Below, piece after piece: positions 58,488 to 64,000 of a DNA stretch of 64,000 bases; position 1 is the stretch's first letter; the number at the start of each line of letters is the position of its first letter. The translations under genes and the position numbers were made by a program. The DNA comes from Gnetum montanum. Its lineage: Eukaryota; Streptophyta; Gnetopsida; Gnetales; Gnetaceae. Under the pieces are notes generated by a model, which made no database searches, was not told the origin of the DNA, and saw only the letters and a program-made list of their open reading frames with translations. Location: NCBI GenBank assembly GCA_015680685.1, contig MNCI01002706.1:701809-765808 (forward strand). The letters are read 5' to 3'.

Positions 58488-60559
58488 GTTGTGGGGGAGA
58501 AGACCATCTACCTTAATATCTTATAGAGGATGGAAGTTTTTACCTTTCTTGTTTTACATTATTTTTTATACATTTTCCATTTTCTTTACCTTTTGATCTT
58601 CTTATATATTTTACTTTTACTTTACTTTATTATCATTCTTGTCTTTTTTTTTTCTTTTTTATAATGTTTGATTTCATTCTATTGTTGTTGTGAATATTAA
58701 TAATTACTAAATGTAGTTGTCAAGATTGTTATTTATATATACAAGTCAAATTTCCTTTTGAATTATGCTCTCTATTAACAAATTTTCAGTTCTATAATGG
58801 TATGAGGCAATGAACTCATGAAATCCACCTATTCCATCTATCTCAAAATGAAATATATATTATGGTAGCACTATGGTTCTTTCTCACCAAAACTAAAAAT
58901 AACATGTGGTCTCGTTAACTAATGAATAGGAAAAGGAACAAGTGAAAATGGAAAAGGGTATGGTCTCAAGGGGATTTATTGAGTTCTCTTCTTGACTCCC
59001 TTCATGAGTCTTATAATTCCTCAAAGAACGTATCATCACTCTTGTAATCCAAAAAGGAAGTACATTTTATAAAGTGTGGTTTTCAAAATTCAAAAAAAAA
59101 AAAGAATAAAAACATACCTCTTTAAGGATCCTTTGGGATACATGAATTTGGGCCTTTAAGGAACCCCTTTGGGATACCTCTTTGGGATACCTCATAACCA
59201 ATTCATGTATCCCAAAGGAACCCCTTTTGGGATACCTCTTTGGGATCTTTAAGGAACCCCTCTAACTAAGGCCCAAATTTCTTTCTTAAAATCTCTAACA
59301 ACTTCCTTCTTCATTTTCTTCTTCTTATGGAGTGATGATCATTCCCTGTGATCATTATAGTTTCACAATGATAGGAAATAAGGAGCACAGTAAGGAAATG
59401 ACACTATTAATGGTATGGACTTGGTTTGAAACCTAAATAGACCAATATTTAGATCACCTTAATTACGCATTCCAAAAAGATCTTCTGCAACTATGATCTA
59501 GATTCACATATCCTAATTTCTCTCCAAATCCTTTCTAACACTTTGTTTGCTCATCTTACCATTTTGTACCATGGTCATCTACTAATTCTTAGTTTTTAGA
59601 TTGTACAATCCTATGACACTACAAGATGGATATGGTGTTTAACCTAGATCACCATTAGATATCCAAGATGCCTACAAACTCCTTGTGATGTGGTTATGTA
59701 AGGGAAATTTTAGGCATTAGCCTTCTTTGGCAGGGACCCACTTACATAGCTCCTAGTCCATCTAGTTGAAACCCCATCATCACATGCCTTGATTCAATTG
59801 CCTACAATCTTGATAACTTGGATTGTCCAACATTATGCTTGTGATTCTCTTACTTTATTTTTCTCTAGTTTTATTTTGGAAACATGTCTCATTTTGACAT
59901 TCCCAAACACTTCATTCACTTCAATTCTTGATAAAGGACCTAATGATTTATTATTATCTTCTTTTCACATCTCTCTAGCTTCCATTTGGCTCTTTTTTCG
60001 TGTCCAAAATCTCCAAAAATACCTTAGTTTCTTAATTAAAAATTTGGTGCAAATGACGACATTAATGTGGTCAAATACATCGAGGCATCCTCATTGATGC
60101 AACATAAAAATGCTATATATACATATGACACTTAGTTCCAATTTCACATTTTTCTTAAAATGTGAAGGAAGTTTTGTACTTTTTAGAGCCCCAAACCTTT
60201 CAAAAACCATAACTTCCTCTTGACATACCCAATTGCACTAGTTTTTCAATTTTGGAGGTATGTTGTATGTCGCAGAGGCATCAACACTTAGATTGGCCAA
60301 TAATTTTTTCTAACATCCCACAGATCAGGTATTAAAATAGTATTAAACTAATGCTCAAAAAGAAATAATACCAATAACTAACTATCTTTGAAGCTAAAAT
60401 AAAATAATAATAAAATATTCTCATGAACCTGCAATCCCTAGAAATCCTAATAGCCAAATCTTCCACCAAAACTAACCCAAAAATGATTAAAAGGTATCTA
60501 GACTCAAGAGATTAAATCAAAATGACTAATCTAAGGTTATTTACATGATTGTATATGGC
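58488..60559 (+). other. H3 tail between integrase and ORF3
   Basis: Starts with GTTGTGGGGG (58488-58497), the polypurine-like core. Homologous in parts to the H2 and N1/N2 tails (GGCATTAG...GGCAGGGACCCACTT, ~59710-59745). Holds the complex palindrome at 59131-59280 and an LTR-like GCATCCTCATTGATGC plus TATATATAC (60087-60124). The open frame 59789-60097 is T-rich and not supported as a gene. Confidence 0.5.
59131..59280. repeat. Complex palindrome with nested direct repeats
   Basis: CTTTGGGATACATGAATT (59131-59148) is exactly inverted at 59200-59217. AATTTGGGCCTT (~59144-59157) is inverted near 59268-59279. CCTCTTTGGGAT and TTTAAGGAACCCC occur several times between. This suits template switching within the locus. 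Confidence 0.8.
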
Positions 60560-62700
60560 AACAAAACAAGGACCATAACCAAGTGGGCCATTGCAACCTA
60601 GGGAAAATTGACCTCAAGGAGGAAGAGGATAATAATAACAACAATCACAATAATAAGAATAAGTAGCCAAGGTGACACATGCCATTGGGCCATTGCAAGG
60701 AGAGCCTATGGTAGAATTTGTTCGCTAAATTTTCACCATGGAGATAAAGAAATCCAAGCAAGATGAGATCCCATGATCTAGCCCCAATTTGAAAGTCACT
60801 CTCACAGAGGCCTTTCTAGACAAGGTGAGAAGCAAGAAGATCCAAGGCACAATTCTTCAAGAACTAAACTTTGAACTCTTCCTAGACTTGCTGCTAAAAG
60901 AGGTTAGAACATAATTGCAAAGGTCTCTACTATGACCCACCATTTCCACTAGTGGAAAATGATATATTAGGGAGACATATCTTTTTTGGAATAACTACCA
61001 AGATGATGAAATAGTAAAAATTAAAGATATTACCATCTCCTACTTGGTTGAGGTCATCATGAAAGCCCTTAAATTACCTAATACCAAGGCGAAGTTGGCA
61101 AAGATATCCACCTAGGTGCATGCAAAAGCAAAGAAAGAAGGAATGTGGCAATACTATAAAGTGGATAGTAAGGAGTATGGTGTCCTTTTCAAGGAAGAGC
61201 CTACCTATTTTAAGATTTCATCCTACCACCTTAATCTCATGATGAGGCTAACCAAGGTGATAGCCTTCTCTACAAGGACATGCATGACTCTATGAGGGAA
61301 ATTTCAAGTCAATCTTCCCTAGCTCATCTTCTTGAAAATCAAGAAGAGATTTAACAAGAACAAGAAGGATCAGAAGAAATTCTTCTTCTTTTAATACCTC
61401 ATCAAAAAAAATTGCAAAGGGTAGGTATAGCTTACTATTCAAATGATATCATCTATAGGGATCCTATCATACCATGATAAGAAATGATGAAGGACTAGGC
61501 TCCTACCAAGCTCCAAGAGGAACAAGTGTAACCTCCACTACCAACACTAGCACCAAAGATAATCCCTAAAATGTCAACACCTATTGAACACAAAATGAAA
61601 CTTAGGAAGCAATAGTTGCAACAATAAGTCTTCAAGGGTGGTGGTGAATCTTTGGTGTACTATCTAGACATGAGCCATCTTAATGAAGTCACAAGGATCA
61701 TCAACTAGACAATGAATAACTAGGCCATTATATTCTTCACATGAAGAAACTAGGCTTCTATTCACACTGATCCCAATGCCATAGAGGTCACTATGTTCAT
61801 TTTGAAATAATTATTTCTCAAAATATCTAGGAACACAATAGCTTTCTCTATAATGCTAGAAGAAGGGGAAGGTGCAATAGTCTTAGCCATACCACATAAG
61901 GGCTAGGAAATAATAGTAAACGCTATTATAGATTGGATTGATGAAGCTTTAAGGGCTCCTATAACATCTATTCCTAGTATTGTTGTAATGGAAAACATCC
62001 AAACATCTATAGGAGCTAGAGGCAAACGGATGAGTGTAGCATAGCATGAGGAAATACTAGAATGACTAATTGGAACTAGAAAATCAATTTTGAAGATCTT
62101 TAATCTCTCAAAAGATATCTTAGTGACCCAATTGTAGCTAGTAGAGATAAGGGACAAGCTCCTAATCATCCAAGTGTAACTCAAGGAGGCATCTATCAAC
62201 AATCAATGGTTGGTGCTAGAGGTTGCAAAACTAAGAGCCCACTTGTAAGATCCATCCATTCTCAGGCCTAAGCATACTAGAGATGAAGCTTTCTAGTAGC
62301 TTTAACAAATGATCCAAGAGGTTGAAAATGCTAAAGAAATGGTTGTCTTTGATGCATCACTATTTGAAGCAATGATGAATTCTACCAATTGTGATCTTCA
62401 AGACATGCACATGGAAAGTCTCACCTTGGCCCAAGAAAACCAATACCTGTGAAAAGCTAAGAAGCAAAAGGAACAATTGTTGGAATACATCCATCAAAAA
62501 TAGAAATATCTTGCCAAGGTGAATTACGATATCAAAACTTTGACTACAAAAAATTGAAATCTCTCAATGAAGAAAATTCATACCCTTTGCCAAAATGAGA
62601 TCCTAAAGTATGAAAATGTAAAGAATCATTATAGGGACCAGGTTGGGATGCTCAAGGAGATAAATAAGAGAGAAATCAAATTGACAAAGCTAAAGGTAAT
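60560..62700 (+). pseudogene. H3 ORF3 (env position), decayed
   Basis: Paralogue of H2 ORF3. Matches include a basic start, LLYKDMHDSM and an IPHQKKL region (~61390), EEGEGAIVLAIPH (~61860-61900; H2: DEGATILVMQHHG-like), and the coiled-coil end LSMKKIHTLCQNEILKYENV and NHYRDQVGMLKEINKREIKL (62560-62690). No membrane segment seen. Stops throughout. Cut at 62700 by N3. Minus-strand open frame 61903-62202 is a shadow. Confidence 0.6.
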
Positions 62701-63180
62701 TGATAAATCATAATTCATCAGGCTGCAATATCAGACCCCCGATATCAAAGCCTCGATATCAGGTACACGATATCGCAGCCAGGTCGCGATATCAGATATG
62801 CAATATTGTGACTCCTATGTGGACCTATAAATACACATGTAGGAACATGGGAAAGGAGTCATTTTTTAACAATATTTGGTCAGTTTTAGGAGTCAGTTTA
62901 GTTAGAGTCTTTTTGTTCCTCTCAACCCTTTCTCCCAATGCATGCCTGCAGTGTGATGATTGTAATTGTACAGCATCCTTTATTCGAGTGTGATGTACCT
63001 GGACACACACATGACTGGAAATAAAGATCAAGATTACTTCATCATTGCAACATCCACTTAGTTTAATTATTTAATTAATTTTGTTGTAGTTAATATCTCT
63101 TCACCCTAAACTCCTTAAATGTGGAATGAGTACAACTTGATCACAAGCATCTACATGTGACTACTTGGTATCCCAGTAGC
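62701..63180 (+). repeat. N3 5' LTR, truncated by gap
   Basis: U3 has six or seven GATATC-type palindromes (62725-62810, including ACGATATCGC at 62767-62776), TATA CTATAAATA (62825-62833), and AATAAAGATC (~63020). R/U5 is very close to the solo LTR S1. The open frame 62700-62993 is LTR sequence. Confidence 0.8.
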
Positions 63181-63896
63181 NNNNNNNNNNNNNNNNNNNN
63201 NNNNNNNNNNNNNNNNNNNNNNNNNNNNNNNNNNNNNNNNNNNNNNNNNNNNNNNNNNNNNNNNNNNNNNNNNNNNNNNNNNNNNNNNNNNNNNNNNNNN
63301 NNNNNNNNNNNNNNNNNNNNNNNNNNNNNNNNNNNNNNNNNNNNNNNNNNNNNNNNNNNNNNNNNNNNNNNNNNNNNNNNNNNNNNNNNNNNNNNNNNNN
63401 NNNNNNNNNNNNNNNNNNNNNNNNNNNNNNNNNNNNNNNNNNNNNNNNNNNNNNNNNNNNNNNNNNNNNNNNNNNNNNNNNNNNNNNNNNNNNNNNNNNN
63501 NNNNNNNNNNNNNNNNNNNNNNNNNNNNNNNNNNNNNNNNNNNNNNNNNNNNNNNNNNNNNNNNNNNNNNNNNNNNNNNNNNNNNNNNNNNNNNNNNNNN
63601 NNNNNNNNNNNNNNNNNNNNNNNNNNNNNNNNNNNNNNNNNNNNNNNNNNNNNNNNNNNNNNNNNNNNNNNNNNNNNNNNNNNNNNNNNNNNNNNNNNNN
63701 NNNNNNNNNNNNNNNNNNNNNNNNNNNNNNNNNNNNNNNNNNNNNNNNNNNNNNNNNNNNNNNNNNNNNNNNNNNNNNNNNNNNNNNNNNNNNNNNNNNN
63801 NNNNNNNNNNNNNNNNNNNNNNNNNNNNNNNNNNNNNNNNNNNNNNNNNNNNNNNNNNNNNNNNNNNNNNNNNNNNNNNNNNNNNNNNNNNNNNNN
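63181..63896. other. Assembly gap (716 N)
   Basis: Hides the LTR end, primer site and gag start of N3. All open frames that cross it are artefacts. Confidence 0.99.
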
Positions 63897-64000
63897 GTTG
63901 GCCAACAATGGTAGAACTCTTCAACAAAAGATATCAAACTTATGCAAGAGTGTCAGCCTTGAGGAGACAAATCCAAGAGTGGAAACAAGAGCAACATGAA
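63897..64000 (+). pseudogene. N3 gag fragment
   Basis: MVELFNKRYQTYARVS and LRRQIQEWKQEQ match the capsid core of N1 and N2 gag (WSTMLELFNNKYQTYS, QIQGWKQG). No stop in the visible 34 codons, so this copy may be younger. Confidence 0.75.

Larger units (their letters stand above)
43263..62700 (+). mobile_element. H3: Athila-like Ty3/gypsy element with ORF3, interrupted
   Basis: Internal order gag, protease, RT, RNase H, integrase, tail, ORF3. Interrupted at ~47.92-48.90 kb, ~49.27-57.23 kb (unassigned sequence plus R1) and at 62700 by N3. The RT linker and the FMDDFS box match Athila. Its 3' LTR would be beyond the window. It is the most decayed of the Athila-like copies. Confidence 0.8.
62701..64000 (+). 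mobile_element. N3: LTR retrotransposon insertion, 5' part only
   Basis: LTR start TGATAAATCA at 62701 breaks H3 ORF3. After the gap, 63897-64000 is gag related to N1/N2. Whether it has pol cannot be seen. The TSD partner is outside the window. Confidence 0.75.

Noticed and set aside
62725-62815. Regular GATATC repeats as a possible CRISPR or satellite
   Set aside because: Repeats are short palindromes in an LTR U3, with no spacer logic, in a plant genome.
63141-63999. Open frames of 255-280 codons on both strands
   Set aside because: They consist almost wholly of unknown residues across the 716-N gap.
1-64000. Host protein-coding, tRNA or rRNA genes
   Set aside because: None recognised on either strand; tRNA-like matches are limited to retrotransposon primer sites.

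Overview
This 64-kb window looks like intergenic heterochromatin from a seed plant with a very large genome. The evidence is AT-rich, CpG-poor DNA made almost wholly of old, nested Ty3/gypsy LTR retrotransposons, with no intact host gene, no tRNA or rRNA gene and no CRISPR array. A gymnosperm is plausible but is not shown by the sequence. Almost every coding region is decayed, mostly by C-to-T and G-to-A changes that turn CAG, CAA and TGG codons into stops. Coordinates of decayed domains are approximate; LTR ends supported by target-site duplications (TSDs) are exact.

Layout. (1) 1-27100, minus strand: element H1, Tat/Ogre-like (5' LTR 25558-27100, gag, protease, RT, RNase H, integrase, 3' LTR ending at 194). 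Its RT is split by element N1 (3113-10370, plus strand, TSD ATGGT). Between the H1 protease and RT lie about 10 kb holding a ~190-bp tandem array (11.8-14.85 kb) and, on the opposite strand, a decayed multi-exon gene (15277 to ~20535) whose reading frame is kept across at least six introns. (2) 27101 to ~41350, plus strand: element H2, Athila-like; only its integrase, tail, a long ORF in the env position and part of the 3' LTR are in the window. It is interrupted by N2 (28005-34713, TSD AAAAG) and by an inverted solo LTR (39484-40359). (3) ~41350-43262: a composite of an ORF3 fragment with a ~480-bp tandem duplication and a further LTR. (4) 43263 to ~62700, plus strand: element H3, Athila-like with gag, protease, RT, RNase H, integrase and ORF3. 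It is interrupted by an unidentified insert (~47.92-48.90 kb), an unassigned stretch (~49.27-50.5 kb) and chromovirus R1 (50509 to ~57206). (5) 62701-64000: the start of another insertion, N3, with a large assembly gap.

How the parts relate. N1 and N2 keep only LTRs, gag, protease and a 3' tail, and lack RT, RNase H, integrase and ORF3. They look like non-autonomous relatives of the H2/H3 lineage, which would supply pol. Their LTRs share end sequences (TGATGAG...CTCATCA), a TATA box and an AATAAA signal with several other LTRs here, but the U3 segment just upstream of TATA is a swappable block of short palindromes (GCGATATCGC in N1, N2 and N3; other motifs in H2 and the solo LTR). Inferred order: H2 and H3 oldest; H1 landed in the H2 integrase; N1 landed in H1; N2 and the solo LTR landed in H2; R1 and N3 landed in H3.

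Assembly quality matters here. Seven single Ns mark joins: three are flanked by false or allelic duplications, three coincide with missing sequence, and at one neither can be decided. The 191-N run stands for about 372 bp.
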